This document shows, one piece after another, positions 37,972 to 47,768 of a stretch of DNA of 64,000 nucleotides. Position 1 is the stretch's first letter, and every line of letters starts with the position of its first letter. The notes under the pieces were generated by a model that saw nothing but the letters and a program-made list of their open reading frames with translations, did not search any database and had not been told where the DNA came from. The DNA is taken from contig JAPDQB010000002.1 of NCBI GenBank assembly GCA_034506175.1, positions 151,333-215,332 of the forward strand. The letters run 5' to 3'. This DNA is from a candidate division KSB1 bacterium. Lineage in GTDB: Bacteria > Zhuqueibacterota > Zhuqueibacteria > Zhuqueibacterales > Zhuqueibacteraceae. A program made the position numbers and the translations under genes.

Positions 37972-38618
37972 TGCACATATCCTTTCACACTGTTCTGCCA
38001 ACGACCGGCGGTTGAATGATGACATTCAACGCCATGGTCTTGCCTATTAAAAACCTCCACGAGCCTTTGACTTTCCGTCGCCCAGCCGTTTCAATGTAAT
38101 CAAAAAGGCGATAAGAATCAAGAGCGCAATTGATTTCGCATGTTTTTCTGGTTGTGAAGCTTTCCCGGCTTGAGGAAATCCGGAGGGCAAAGTCGCTCAC
38201 AGACATACTATCGATTACACTGGTTTTTTATCAGCAGTCCAAACGATTTGCGGAAAGCAATCTTCCTCCATGTTTTAACTGCGAATAGACGCCAATTAAG
38301 ACGAATGAACAATTTTCGTGGACGGCCTTTTTAAAATCAGGATTTATATCCCCAAACCTTGACGGGCGTAGTTTTTGGCGATTCGTCGCTTGTACCTCTT
38401 CGTGCTTTAAATTTGTACCCCCAAGGACATTTTCGTTGCATATCATTGGAGTTTTAATCTGAAAATCGCCTGGCATGAGCGTTGCTGAATTTAAAAACGA
38501 CGTCGCTTGTAGATTGTCTCAGCGCTCCGGAGCATGAACTCACAACCGCTTGCAAACTCCGAACAGGAGGGCGCGAGCCTCAACATACATGGATCTAAAA
38601 TCTATTCAAGGAGAAATC
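37972..38618. other. Intergenic region without supported gene
   Basis: About 650 bases between the divergent DUF5989 and lipoprotein genes. Short open frames here lack ribosome sites and give repeat-like peptides (for example CSFVLIGVYSQLKHGG on the minus strand around 38260-38320, from a GCGTCTATTCGCAGTTAAAA type repeat). Promoters for both directions should lie here but none is clear. Confidence 0.5.
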
Positions 38619-39509
38619 ATGAAGTTCCGCAAATTTGTCAGCCCGTTGGTTCTCGCGTTCGCCGCTTTTTTGATGACGGCGTGTGAGAAGGACAGTCCGC
38701 TTTCGCCGCAAAATGAGATGATGGCGACCGAAGATGCGGCGGAATCCATTGCCAGCGCCATCGGTTCCGACAACGGCGGCGTGGCCGATCAATTGAGCGA
38801 TGTGATCGAACTGGCCAGCATGAAAGGCATTCAAGAGCAATCCGGCTCGTTGCTCGGCAAATCCGCCAGCGAAACCGAGAGCGCGAAGATCGACACGAGT
38901 TACGATCCGGCGACCGGCACCTGGACGTTGAAATTGCAGCGCGAGCGCGGCAATCCCAACGGCGTGCCGTATGCGCAGATCAGCCGCACGTACACGTATC
39001 AGTATTTGAACAAAAATGGCCAGCCGCAAAAATACTACATCGTCGGCGGCGACACGGCCTACACGATCAAGTTCAACATCGTCGAAGGCACCGGCGTTCA
39101 TCGCACGCGGCGCTTGTCGCAGAAGCTGACCGGCTTGAGCGGCAATTTCACCGCCACCGGCGTGAACACGCGATTGATCACGATCAACGGCAATTATCAA
39201 CGTTCCGCCGTTGATACCATCACCACGCGCGAGGCCGTGCGCACGCTCGATCACACGTTGAAGCTGACTTTGACCGACGTGAAAGGCCCGGTCGGCAAGC
39301 GGCTCGATCACACGCGCAAATTCACCGGCACCATCAGCGGCACCTACAGCGCTTTTGTGACCTTCCAGCGCGGCGCGTCGTACAGCGAGAAAAACATCAA
39401 CCGCGAGTTTACCATCGTGCTGGGCGACGGCGACTCCACTATTCACATCCGCGGCCTCAAGTTCGTCGGCGATTTGCTGCTCGGCGAACTGAAGCGGCTG
39501 GTTCGATAA
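38619..39509 (+). CDS. Lipoprotein with beta-rich domain, function unknown
   Basis: 296 residues from ATG 38619, with AAGGAG upstream; upstream start codons give no leader. The leader MKFRKFVSPLVLAFAAFLMTAC ends in lipobox LMTAC and E. The mature protein has a Ser/Gly/Ala-rich N-terminal part and then a strand-rich domain with repeated Thr/Arg patterns (TYDPATGTWTLKL-like, YYIVGGDTAYTIKFNIVEG, FTATGVNTRLITINGNYQRSAVDT). No family is recognised. A strong terminator follows, so it is probably a single-gene unit. Confidence 0.78.
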   Translation: MKFRKFVSPLVLAFAAFLMTACEKDSPLSPQNEMMATEDAAESIASAIGSDNGGVADQLSDVIELASMKGIQEQSGSLLGKSASETESAKIDTSYDPATGTWTLKLQRERGNPNGVPYAQISRTYTYQYLNKNGQPQKYYIVGGDTAYTIKFNIVEGTGVHRTRRLSQKLTGLSGNFTATGVNTRLITINGNYQRSAVDTITTREAVRTLDHTLKLTLTDVKGPVGKRLDHTRKFTGTISGTYSAFVTFQRGASYSEKNINREFTIVLGDGDSTIHIRGLKFVGDLLLGELKRLVR

Positions 39510-39551
39510 GTCGACCAAGTCCGCTGATTAAAATTCCAACCTCTCGCTCCC

Positions 39552-39595
39552 AGGCCTGTGCCGTACATGAGATACGGCACAGGCCTTTTGTTTTT
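39552..39595 (+). terminator. Intrinsic terminator after the lipoprotein gene
   Basis: A perfect 14-base stem, AGGCCTGTGCCGTA (39552-39565) against TACGGCACAGGCCT (39573-39586), with a seven-base loop CATGAGA, followed by TTTTGTTTTT. It lies 42 bases after the stop. Confidence 0.92.
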
Positions 39596-39726
39596 CAATC
39601 CTGCCTCGCCTTCTTTCTCACCCATAGACAGTTCTCAAAAAAAGTTTGCTTTCGTGACGGCTCGACATTATATTTGTGCGGTATTCAACTTTGACCGCAA
39701 AAGCTACCGCCTGTATCATTCACAAA

Positions 39727-39829
39727 GTTTACCACGAAGGCACCGAGACACAAAGAATACCGGGCTTCTAAATTCCTTCATGACTTTATAAAATTAAAGC
39801 TTTGTGCCCTCGTATCTTGGTGGTTTATG
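39727..39829. repeat. Palindromic repeat TTTACCACGAAGG...
   Basis: TTTACCACGAAGGCACCGAGACACAAAG (39728-39755) pairs imperfectly with CTTTGTGCCCTCGTATCTTGGTGGT (39800-39824). It is a long inverted repeat of a type widely dispersed in environmental genomes. It lies between the terminator and the broken exonuclease gene. Confidence 0.7.
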
Positions 39830-39874
39830 AATAATTCAAGTCTGGCAAGGCTACGCCTGAAAGGCATCCCCGTC

Positions 39875-40624
39875 ATGAAACTCATCTCCTGGAACGTCAA
39901 CGGCATTCGCGCGGCGATCAAAAAAGGTTTGTTGGAATTTATTGCGGAAACCAATCCCGACGTGTTGTGCTTGCAAGAGACCAAAGCGCATCCCGACTAG
40001 GTTGATTTTCTTTTGCCGGATTATGAACAATATTGGAATGTCGCCGAGAAACGCGGCTACGCCGGCACCGCCGTTTTTACGCAAATAAAACCGCTGGGCG
40101 TGAAAAACGACATGGGCATGGCCGAGCACGACCGCGAGGGCCGGGTGATCACGATGGAGTTTGCGGATTTTTTTCTGGTCAATGTCTACACGCCCAACGC
40201 CAAGCGGGATTTGTCGCGCTTGGATTATCGCGTAAAATGGGACGCGGATTTTTTGGCGCATTTAAAAAAATTGGAAAAGAAAAAGCCGGTGATCTTCTGC
40301 GGCGATTTGAACGTCGCGCACACCGAAATCGATCTCGCCAATCCCAAAGCCAACGCCGGCAATCACGGCTTTACGCCGGAAGAACGTGCCGGATTCGACA
40401 ATTTCATCAAGGCCGGCTTTGTCGATGCCTTTCGCGAGTTTCACAAAGAGGGCGGCCATTACACGTGGTGGAGCCTGATGAGCAACGCGCGGGAAAGAAA
40501 CGTCGGCTGGCGCATCGATTACTTTTGCCTGTCCGCGGCGCTGCGGCCCAAATTGCGCGAGGCGTTTATTTTGCCGCAGGTGAGAGGATCGGATCATTGC
40601 CCGGTTGGCATCGTGATGGCGTAG
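39875..40624 (+). pseudogene. xthA: Exonuclease III-type gene interrupted by one in-frame TAG
   Basis: From ATG 39875 the frame gives [28 protein letters not shown] and then TAG at 39998-40000, after which the same frame continues VDFLLPDYEQYW to the natural stop at 40622-40624. All later family motifs are intact: GTAVFT, VITMEFADFFLVNVYTPNA, IFCGDLNVAHTEIDL, GWRIDYF and GSDHCPV. Family members read QETKAHPDQ here, so one CAG-to-TAG change explains the stop. The protein would be AP endonuclease/3'-exonuclease. Either a nonsense mutation, a sequencing error or read-through. The downstream part could restart, but lacks the N-terminal Mg ligand region. Confidence 0.85.
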
Positions 40625-40659
40625 GCTTACAGCGTTTTTTCAGCACCTGAATATGTTCT

Positions 40660-40860
40660 CATTCCGAGCATTAGCGAGGAACCTGTTGCTAAAAGATTCC
40701 CCGTCGCTTCACTCCTGCTAAGAAACGGTCATTGCGAGCGCTTTTCAGCGAAGCAATCTTGTAAATTAACGGATCGCTTCGTCGCAAAAAGCGCTTCTCG
40801 CGATGACGTTTCTTTCTGAAAAAGCCACTGCGAGTGGTTTAACGCTCGGAACGACATGAT
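40660..40860. repeat. Nested GTCATTGCGAGCG palindromes before the sensor kinase gene
   Basis: GTCATTGCGAGCGCTTTT at 40728-40745 mirrors AAAAAGCGCTTCTCGCGATGAC at 40786-40807; flanking TCATTCCGAGCATTAGCGAGG near 40660 mirrors TTTAACGCTCGGAACGACATGA near 40838. The family is also at 7548-7607 and 36540-36613. Confidence 0.7.
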
Positions 40861-40913
40861 CGGGAATTCAAAAACGATGCAGGCTGAAATTGTTGTTGGC
40901 AAAAATTTATCTC

Positions 40914-43900
40914 ATGAACCAAATCATGAAACACCTTTTTATTTTCGCCATTTTTCTCGCGGGTTGGACGAGCTTCGATCCGGTAAGCGCCCCAAATGCG
41001 CCGTCGAGCGTGACTTCGGACGTTACGACTTCGGACTCACCCGCGCGAAACAACGAAGCCGGCAAGGTTTTCATCACCAACTACCGGCCGAAGGATTACG
41101 GCGCGCACGCGCAGAATTTGGCCATCGTGCAGGATGACCGCGGCGTGATGTATTTTGGCAACGTGCGCGGTGTGCTGGAATACGACGGCGTTTCATGGCG
41201 GTTGATTCAATTGCCCAACAAAAGCCTGGTGCGGTCGCTGGCCAAAGATAAAAACGGCCGCATCTATGTCGGCGGCGTCGGTGATTTCGGTTATTTGGCG
41301 CCGGACAGCGTCGGGCAAATGCGATTCGTTTCCTTGTTGGCCTATGTGGAGGAAGCCGACAAAAAATTTGCCGACGTGTGGAACACCGGCGTGACACCGC
41401 AGGGAGTTTACTTTCAGGCTAACAACGCGCTGTTTCGTTGGGCCAATCAGCGTATCGACGTTTGGAAACCGCGGACCTCGTTTCATCTTTCCTTCATTGT
41501 GCGCGAGACCTTGTATGTCCGCCAATGGCAGGCCGGCTTGATGCGAATGGCGCATGACTCATTACAGCTTGTGGCTGAGGGCGAGCGTTTTGCCGACGAA
41601 CGGATTTACCTCATGCTGCCCTTTGACGAAAAAAATATTTTGATCGGCACGCGCACACAAGGATTGTTTTTGCACGACGGCGCGGCGTTGAAACCGTTTC
41701 GAACAGAGGCCGAGGCGCTCCTGGCGGCCAACCAGCTTTACTTGCCTGGCGCGAGACTGCATGACGGCACGTTGGCGTTGGGAACCTTGCGCGGCGGCGT
41801 GGCCATCATTGACCGGCAAGGCCGTTTGCTGCGCGTCATCGACAAGGCCGCCGGCTTGTTGAATGACACCGTGTCCTCTCTTTTTACCGACCGCGAGGGC
41901 GCGCTGTGGCTGGCGCTGGATAATGGCCTGGCGCGCGTCGAAGCTGTTTCGCCCTTCACCTTTTTCGATGAGCAGTCGGGACTGAAAAATCCACTTGCTT
42001 ATTTGCTGCGTCATCGCGGAATTTTCTACGCCGCGACCAACGTCGGCGTTTTTTATTTGCACGCCGCCTCGCGAGAATTTCGGCCCGTCGAGGGCATCGC
42101 AGCGCAGTGCCTTTCGCTGCTGCCGGTGGATGACATGCTGTTGGCGGCAACCCTCGACGGTGTTTATCGCATTGACCGGGATCGTGCCGCTTTCGTCAAG
42201 CCCTCGGTCAACAACTCGTATCGTGCGCTGGTTTTGCATCGTTCCCGGCAAAATAACCACCGCATTTTCGTCGGCCTCGATAACGGCCTCGCGGCGCTGC
42301 GCTTTGAAAACGCGGCATGGATTGACGAAGGCAAAGTCAGCGGCGTGCAGGAACGGATCATCCGCCTCGTTGAAAATCCCCCCGGCAGCCTGTGGCTCGG
42401 CACCTCGGCCAGCGGCGTGAGGCGTGTTGATATCGCCGGCCTCGAGCAAAATCAAAATGCTGTGAAAAATGCGAAGGTCGAGTCTTTCGGCTTCGAGCAG
42501 GGCTTGCCGGCCGGCGGTGTCGCGGTTTTTGCCGTGGCAGACAAGGAATATTTCGTTTCACAAGATGGCGTGTTTCGCTTCGATTCCGAGCGCCGGCGGT
42601 TTTTTCCGGATTCGACGTTCAATCTGGTTTCGTTCGGCGGCTCGGTGGAGGAATATTTCCTGCGCGAAGATCATGCCGGCCGGGTGTGGATCAACTTTGG
42701 CCGCGAAACCGCCGTGGCCCGGCCGCAAGCTGGCGGCGGTTATATCGCCGATAACATGGTTTTAAAAAATCCGTCGCCGCACGATCAGCCCGGTGCCGGT
42801 GCACCCTTGCGAAAATTTTCCAACGAGCCGTTTTTTTGCATTTACCCCGAGCCAGACGGCATCGTGTGGCTGGGCGGCCCGAACGGCTTGATTCGATACG
42901 ATACCAACGTCGTGCCGGATCACACGGCCCCGTATCCGGCGCTCATCCGTCGTGTCATCGTTGGCGAAGATTCGCTGCTTTTTGGCGGTGCTGTCTCCAC
43001 CCCCGGCCCGAACATTTCCATCCTGCCCTTCACCAACAATGCGATACGTTTCGAATTCGCCGCGACAAATTACGAGGAAGCCGCGGACAATCAGTTTCAA
43101 ACATTTCTCGAAGGCTTCGACAAGTTTCGCCCGGCGGGAACGCTGTGGAGCCGGGAGACGAAAAAAGAATACATCAACCTGCCGCCCGGCGAGTATCGTT
43201 TCCACGTGCGCGCCAAAAATATTTATGAACGCCTCAGCGACGAGGCGGTTTACGCGTTCAAAATTTTGCCGCCGTGGTATCGTTCCTGGTGGGCGTATCT
43301 GTTTTACGTTGTCGCAGCCGGCGCCGTCATCTTCGGTCTCATTCGATTCCGCACGCGCCAGTTGCAGGCTCGCAGCCAGATGCTGGAAAAAAACGTGCGC
43401 GAGCGAACCGCGGAAATCCGGGCGCAGAAAGAGAACGTCGAACAGCTCAGCCAAATCGGCAAGGAAATCACCGCTTCCCTGGAGTTTGAAACGATTTTTT
43501 ACAAGCTCTACGAGCACGTCAACAGCCTCGCCGATGCCGGCATTTTCGGCGTCGGCATTTATCATCCGGACAAAAATCAGATCGAATACAAGCTGGCCAT
43601 CGCCAAAGGCAAACGCTATGCGCCTTACACGCGCGACATGAGCGACAAAAACCAGTTTCCGGTTTGGTGCATCGAAAACCGTCGACCGGTTTTTATCAAC
43701 GACGTGCAGGTGGAATACAGCCGCTACATCGGCGCCTACCAACACTCCGGCCGCCTCCTCGAAGACGGCACGCGTTCCGAAGCGCCGCTCTCGCTCATTT
43801 ACCTGCCGCTGATTGCAAAAGATCGCGTGCTCGGCGTCATCACCATTCAGAGTTTTCAAAAAAACGCCTACACCGAATACCATCTCAATCTCCTGCAAAA

Positions 43901-44780
43901 TCTCGCCGCCTACACCACCATCGCGCTGGATAACGCCGATGCTTATCGTCGGCTCAACGTCACGTTGGAGCATCTCAAAGCCACCCAGCAGCAGCTTATC
44001 ACCCAGGAAAAATTGGCTTCTTTGGGCGCACTCACGGCCGGCATCGCGCACGAGATGAAAAATCCGCTCAATTTCATCAACAACTTCGCCGAGCTTTCGG
44101 TTGAGTTGATGCGGGAGCTGCGTGAAGGATTTGAGCGGCAAAAAGAAGAATTGGCGGCGGAAGCCAGGGCCGAGCTTGAAGAAACCTTGCGGCTGCTGGA
44201 GCTCAACGTTACGAAGATCAACGAGCACGGCAAGCGCGCCGACAGCATCGTGCGCAACATGCTGCTGCACTCGCGCGGCGAAACCTCCGAGCGCCGGCCG
44301 GCCGATCTCAACGCCATTCTCGACGAGTACGTGATGCTGGCCTATCACGGCATGCGCGGCACCGACGCGACGTTCAACATCAAGATCGAAAAGGATTATG
44401 ATTCCTCCATCGGCCGGATCGAAATTTTTCCGCAGGATTTGAGCCGGGCTTTTCTCAATCTGATCAACAACGCCTGCTACGCCACACATCAGAAGAAAAA
44501 AAAGCTGGGGGAAGACTATGCGCCCGTGCTGGCGGTGGCGACGAAAAATGCGGGCGACCGGATCGAAATCCGCATCCGCGACAACGGCCCGGGCATTGCG
44601 CGGGACGTTCGCGACAAAATTTTCACCCCGTTTTTTACCACGAAGCCGGCAGGGGAGGGCACCGGCTTGGGCTTGTCGATCAGCTACGACATCATCGTCC
44701 AGCTGCATCACGGGGAAATCCGGGTGGAATCGGAGGAGGGGCATTTCACGGAGTTTGTGATCAGCTTGCCGAGGGGATAG
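40914..44780 (+). CDS. Propeller-type sensor histidine kinase (Reg_prop, Y_Y_Y, GAF, HisKA, HATPase_c)
   Basis: About 1288 residues. A signal or leader segment is followed by ~700 residues of Reg_prop propeller repeats (DDRGVMYFGNVRGVLEYDG, DREGALWLALDNGLARVE, PDGIVWLGGPNGLIRYD), a Y_Y_Y-type domain (LPPGEYRFHVRAKNIY), one transmembrane helix (WWAYLFYVVAAGAVIFGLIRF), a GAF domain, coiled coil, the H-box GIAHEMKNPLNFINNF, and ATPase motifs NLINNACYA (N), IRIRDNGPGI (G1) and FTTKPAGEGTGLGLS (F and G2). It should phosphorylate a response regulator in trans; it has no receiver. Start ATG 40914 or 40926; no strong ribosome site. Confidence 0.9.
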   Translation: MNQIMKHLFIFAIFLAGWTSFDPVSAPNAPSSVTSDVTTSDSPARNNEAGKVFITNYRPKDYGAHAQNLAIVQDDRGVMYFGNVRGVLEYDGVSWRLIQLPNKSLVRSLAKDKNGRIYVGGVGDFGYLAPDSVGQMRFVSLLAYVEEADKKFADVWNTGVTPQGVYFQANNALFRWANQRIDVWKPRTSFHLSFIVRETLYVRQWQAGLMRMAHDSLQLVAEGERFADERIYLMLPFDEKNILIGTRTQGLFLHDGAALKPFRTEAEALLAANQLYLPGARLHDGTLALGTLRGGVAIIDRQGRLLRVIDKAAGLLNDTVSSLFTDREGALWLALDNGLARVEAVSPFTFFDEQSGLKNPLAYLLRHRGIFYAATNVGVFYLHAASREFRPVEGIAAQCLSLLPVDDMLLAATLDGVYRIDRDRAAFVKPSVNNSYRALVLHRSRQNNHRIFVGLDNGLAALRFENAAWIDEGKVSGVQERIIRLVENPPGSLWLGTSASGVRRVDIAGLEQNQNAVKNAKVESFGFEQGLPAGGVAVFAVADKEYFVSQDGVFRFDSERRRFFPDSTFNLVSFGGSVEEYFLREDHAGRVWINFGRETAVARPQAGGGYIADNMVLKNPSPHDQPGAGAPLRKFSNEPFFCIYPEPDGIVWLGGPNGLIRYDTNVVPDHTAPYPALIRRVIVGEDSLLFGGAVSTPGPNISILPFTNNAIRFEFAATNYEEAADNQFQTFLEGFDKFRPAGTLWSRETKKEYINLPPGEYRFHVRAKNIYERLSDEAVYAFKILPPWYRSWWAYLFYVVAAGAVIFGLIRFRTRQLQARSQMLEKNVRERTAEIRAQKENVEQLSQIGKEITASLEFETIFYKLYEHVNSLADAGIFGVGIYHPDKNQIEYKLAIAKGKRYAPYTRDMSDKNQFPVWCIENRRPVFINDVQVEYSRYIGAYQHSGRLLEDGTRSEAPLSLIYLPLIAKDRVLGVITIQSFQKNAYTEYHLNLLQNLAAYTTIALDNADAYRRLNVTLEHLKATQQQLITQEKLASLGALTAGIAHEMKNPLNFINNFAELSVELMRELREGFERQKEELAAEARAELEETLRLLELNVTKINEHGKRADSIVRNMLLHSRGETSERRPADLNAILDEYVMLAYHGMRGTDATFNIKIEKDYDSSIGRIEIFPQDLSRAFLNLINNACYATHQKKKKLGEDYAPVLAVATKNAGDRIEIRIRDNGPGIARDVRDKIFTPFFTTKPAGEGTGLGLSISYDIIVQLHHGEIRVESEEGHFTEFVISLPRG

Positions 44781-44822
44781 CGCAGAACGCTAACATCATT
44801 TTTTAAATATGGGTGAATTGTC

Positions 44823-45066
44823 ATGAGAGCAAAAATCACTTTCGTTCCCAAAGGCCGCAGCGGCGCGTGGCTCAAGCTCATGGGCCTGATGCTCCTGCTC
44901 ACGCTAAACCCGCCGGCATTTCTCCTCGCCCAAAATCTCGCTCGCGGGATCAAATTCGAGCGCCTCGGACTGGAACAGGGAACTCGCGCAAAGCACGGTC
45001 ACATGTATCCTGCAAGACAGCAAAGGATTCATGTGATTAGACACGCAGACTGGACTAAAAATATGA
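44823..45066 (+). pseudogene. N-terminal remnant of a propeller sensor gene
   Basis: ATG 44823 gives MRAKITFVPKGRSGAWLKL, a hydrophobic leader with LTLNPPAFLLAQ, and ARGIKFERLGLEQG, the start of a Reg_prop sensor. The frame then shifts: LAQSTVTCILQDSKGFM is found in another frame, followed by a TGA where Trp is expected, then LDTQTGLKI and a stop. Only the leader and first blade remain. The leader is related to the one at 46031. Confidence 0.7.
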
Positions 45067-45078
45067 GACGGAGGCAAC

Positions 45079-45819
45079 ATGCTCGTATTTTTTGACGAGT
45101 CTTTCAGACAATCCGTAACCCAACCGGAAAAATCGTTGGGCATTCTCTGTGGCGTTGCCATACCGGAAAGGCAAATGTATCGGGTGGCCGCCGACGTTTT
45201 CCAATTGAAACTGAAGCATCTGGGCGCCCAATATGCCCGCGAAAAGGAAATCAAAGGCAAGGAGCTGCTCAAGCCTTACACATTTAAGCTGGAAGCGAAG
45301 GGCATAACTTCTAAAAATCTCGCTTTCGCGTCTGATCTTCTGGACTACATCGTTTCAAAAAACCTGGCAATCTTTGGCTATGTTTGTTTTGAAGACGGGT
45401 TGCGCGCCTTTCGTTGTGAAGATGTGCGGGCGCTGGACAAAACCTTTCGCTACATTTTTGAACGGGTGGATATTTACCTCAAGCGCGAACACCCGGATTG
45501 TATGGCCAAGCTGATCTTTGATGACCGCGATTATCAAACGAACCGGCAAAATGCTGAAGCCATTACCAATTTCTTCATGCGCAGCCCCGCGGGTTTGGCT
45601 CTTGATAGCATCATTAAAATTCCTCTCTTTGCCATCTCCGAAGCGCACAATATTGGTTTGCAACTGGCCGATGTCGTGACGACAACGATTGGGCTGCGGT
45701 TCGCCGGCTCACAAGAGGTGAAGGGTTATTGGGAAAAACTGAAGCCGGCCATTTATCGCTGGCCAACGGAAACGGGCAAAATGGGGAGTGGTTTAAAAGT
45801 ATTGCGCGGCAAGCCATAA
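45079..45819 (+). CDS. DUF3800 domain protein
   Basis: 246 residues. Starts LVFFDESF, matching the first Asp/Glu strand of DUF3800, and contains EIKGKELLK, KLIFDDRDYQTNRQN, and SEAHNIGLQLADVV, the typical RNase H-like acid motifs. Proteins of this family are often linked to mobile elements and defence islands; activity is not established. GGAGG is just upstream of ATG 45079. It lies among decayed sensor leaders and carries no clear partner gene. Confidence 0.88.
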   Translation: MLVFFDESFRQSVTQPEKSLGILCGVAIPERQMYRVAADVFQLKLKHLGAQYAREKEIKGKELLKPYTFKLEAKGITSKNLAFASDLLDYIVSKNLAIFGYVCFEDGLRAFRCEDVRALDKTFRYIFERVDIYLKREHPDCMAKLIFDDRDYQTNRQNAEAITNFFMRSPAGLALDSIIKIPLFAISEAHNIGLQLADVVTTTIGLRFAGSQEVKGYWEKLKPAIYRWPTETGKMGSGLKVLRGKP

Positions 45820-45828
45820 AATAAAAAT

Positions 45829-45884
45829 GGGTTGGACGATTCTTGCGAATCTATAGCCAGGCAAGAAAGCCTAACATCCAACCC
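45829..45884. other. Compact three-way-junction-like inverted repeat, candidate structured RNA
   Basis: GGGTTGGA (45829-45836) pairs with TCCAACCC (45877-45884); inside are two hairpins, GATTC-TTGC-GAATC (45838-45851) and AGGC-AAGAAA-GCCT (45859-45872). The elements exactly nest, giving a three-way junction. No family match is known to me and it is short, so it may be a small repeat, a processed RNA or chance. Confidence 0.35.
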
Positions 45885-46030
45885 AAAGCTTTGCAACTTG
45901 AGCGCCATGGCGGAAACCATTAGCGACATTGCTTCTAAAGTATAAAATATTTTGAGCGAAAAAGCAAGCAGAAATTTTTTTAAATTGAATTGCATTGTGT
46001 TTTCAAAAAGTTGAAGGAAGGGGTTGTCAA

Positions 46031-46881
46031 ATGAAAACAACAAACACGACATTGCTTTCTGGCTTCAGAGCTTCATGGCGCAAAATGCTGCTCGGCCTGC
46101 TCACTCTGACCACACTAAACCCGCCGGCACCTCTATTCGCGGCTTCACGACGATTTCCGAAAAGATGACGCCGGCGGAGAATTTTGCGTTTATCAACGAA
46201 TACTTCAGCATCGCCAGCCCAACGGTGCGGGAGCATCACGGTTTCGTCGACCGCTACACCGGCGATGCGATCATGGCGCTGTTCCCGAGAAGCGCCGAAG
46301 ACGCGCTGAACAACTCAATAACGACATTACAACGCGTCCGCGCTTTCAATAGCGAACGTGAGAAAATCGGCAAACCCGTGATCAACATCGGCGTCGGCTT
46401 GCACACGGGCAACTTGATGCTCGGTATCGTCGGCGAGCAGGAGCGCATGCAGGGCGATATTTTCTCGGATGCGGTCAACTTGACGAATCGCATCGAAGGG
46501 CTGTGCAAATTTTACGGCGCCTCTATTGTGGTGAGCGAAATAACGCTGAACAAGCTCACAGATCGCCGGCAATATCACACGCGCTTTCTCGGCAAGGTGC
46601 AAGTGAAGGGCAAGGATGTGCCGATTTCGCTGTATGAAGTTTATAACGGCGATCCGGAGCCAATCATCGAATTGAAGCTGAAGACGAAAGCGGATTTTGA
46701 GGCAGGGTTGCATCGATATTTTGACAAAGATTTTACCAACGCTTCGGTTTTCTTTAAGAAAGTCTTGGATGTCAATGCGAAGGATAAAACCGCACGGCTT
46801 TATCTAGAAAGATCGGCGCAATTCATGGTGCAGGGCGTGGCGGAGGATTGGGAGGGGGTTGAGGCGGTGGAGAGCAAGTGA
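46031..46881 (+). pseudogene. Chimeric remnant: sensor leader joined to truncated class III nucleotide cyclase
   Basis: ATG 46031 gives a 45-residue leader frame (MKTTNTTLLSGFRASWRKML, then LTTLNPPAPLFAAS) resembling the leader at 44823. About 100 bases in, another frame holds the cyclase catalytic domain from IRGFTTISEKMTPAENFAF, through GDAIMALFP, GVGLHTGNLMLGIVG, and DAVNLTNRIEGL, to the stop at 46879-46881. The first metal-binding Asp, normally FSDIRGFT, is missing at the junction, where the sequence reads GTSIRGFT, so activity is doubtful. The second Asp (GDAIMALF) is kept. The two pieces are in different frames, so the full chimera is not translatable as one protein. Confidence 0.65.
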
Positions 46882-46892
46882 GGTAAATTATT

Positions 46893-47240
46893 TTAAGGCA
46901 CTAACATGCCAATAGCCCGCATAATCGCCTTTTCAACTTCTCGCATTTGGGCTGCCGTGATTTGTCCACCGAGCGGACCACGGATCAAAAATATTTTGTC
47001 GAGGGTGGTGACTAATTCACATTTGGCCATTGAAGCTTGGGATATGCCGCCGGAGCCGGACGGCAAGTAAACGTGAGTTGGGGCAGGCCGGATAGTGGTT
47101 GAAAGCGGAACGACGATAATATCATTACCGAACTGATTACGAGCGTCGCCTGAAACGACCAACACCGGACGTTCTTTGGTATCTCCAGGTTGCCCTGGAA
47201 TTTTCGCCCAGTGAACTTCTCCGCGCTTGGGGAATTTCAT
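46893..47240 (-). CDS. MazF/PemK-type toxin
   Basis: 115 residues. FPKRGEVHWAKIPGQPGDTKERPVLVVSGD is the PemK/MazF start, with NDIIVVPLSTTIRP and the CELVTTLDKIFL segment. These are sequence-specific endoribonucleases. It overlaps its partner gene by four bases (ATGA). The stop is a few bases from the cyclase remnant. Confidence 0.88.
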   Translation of the reverse strand: MKFPKRGEVHWAKIPGQPGDTKERPVLVVSGDARNQFGNDIIVVPLSTTIRPAPTHVYLPSGSGGISQASMAKCELVTTLDKIFLIRGPLGGQITAAQMREVEKAIMRAIGMLVP

Positions 47241-47512
47241 CGGTCATCCCATCTTTGCATCGCCTGTTCCGAGGCAAACTGCACCCAGGCACGATCTTCG
47301 GCGATTTCTTCAGGCGTGAGAGATTTGTAGTAGGCTTCGGTTTCGCGATCCAAATCTTGTTGCAACCAAGCTATTTCATACCAACGTTGCAGAATTTTTT
47401 CGATGGCGGCGCGGCGTGAAGACAAGCCGGTATTTTGGGCTACAGAATCAATCGCCCTCAATACCTTGTCTTCGAGCCGGATAGTGATCTCGGTATTCAA
47501 TGCGTTTTCCAT
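47237..47512 (-). CDS. Ribbon-helix-helix antitoxin partner of the MazF toxin
   Basis: 91 residues. The RHH-like start ITIRLEDKVLRAIDSVA with SSRRAAIEKILQRW is followed by an acidic C-terminal tail (EEIAEDRAWVQFASEQAM) that would wrap the toxin. It lies upstream and overlaps the toxin gene start, the typical antitoxin-first order. ATG 47512. Confidence 0.85.
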   Translation of the reverse strand: MENALNTEITIRLEDKVLRAIDSVAQNTGLSSRRAAIEKILQRWYEIAWLQQDLDRETEAYYKSLTPEEIAEDRAWVQFASEQAMQRWDDR

Positions 47513-47768
47513 ATGTGGCTTTGAAAAATGATTTTATTTTCGCTTTTTTCTTGTTTGCAGAGTAATTTAACTTTTTTAAGATTCAATTGCAACCGAATTT
47601 TTGCGATCAATTGTTGCAATCAAAGTAAGTTTGACTCGAAAAGGAAAGAGCCGAGGATTGGCGAGCGAGCAAGTTGCAAAGGGCAAGTGGCAAGTCCCAT
47701 AACTTTGCTCGATAAAAAATCAATTTTCCACCAACTTTTTCACTTTTCAATTGTAATTCAAGTACGCG

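Noticed and set aside
38231..38476. 81-residue open frame on the minus strand upstream of DUF5989
   Set aside because: No ribosome site or homology; part of the peptide looks like translated dispersed repeat.
42762..44744. 660-residue open frame on the minus strand
   Set aside because: It lies opposite the histidine kinase gene, whose H, N and G boxes are intact, and has no recognisable domain.
45753..46052. 99-residue open frame on the minus strand behind the DUF3800 gene
   Set aside because: It overlaps the DUF3800 3' end and the sensor leader, has no ribosome site and no family resemblance, although it passes through the structured repeat.
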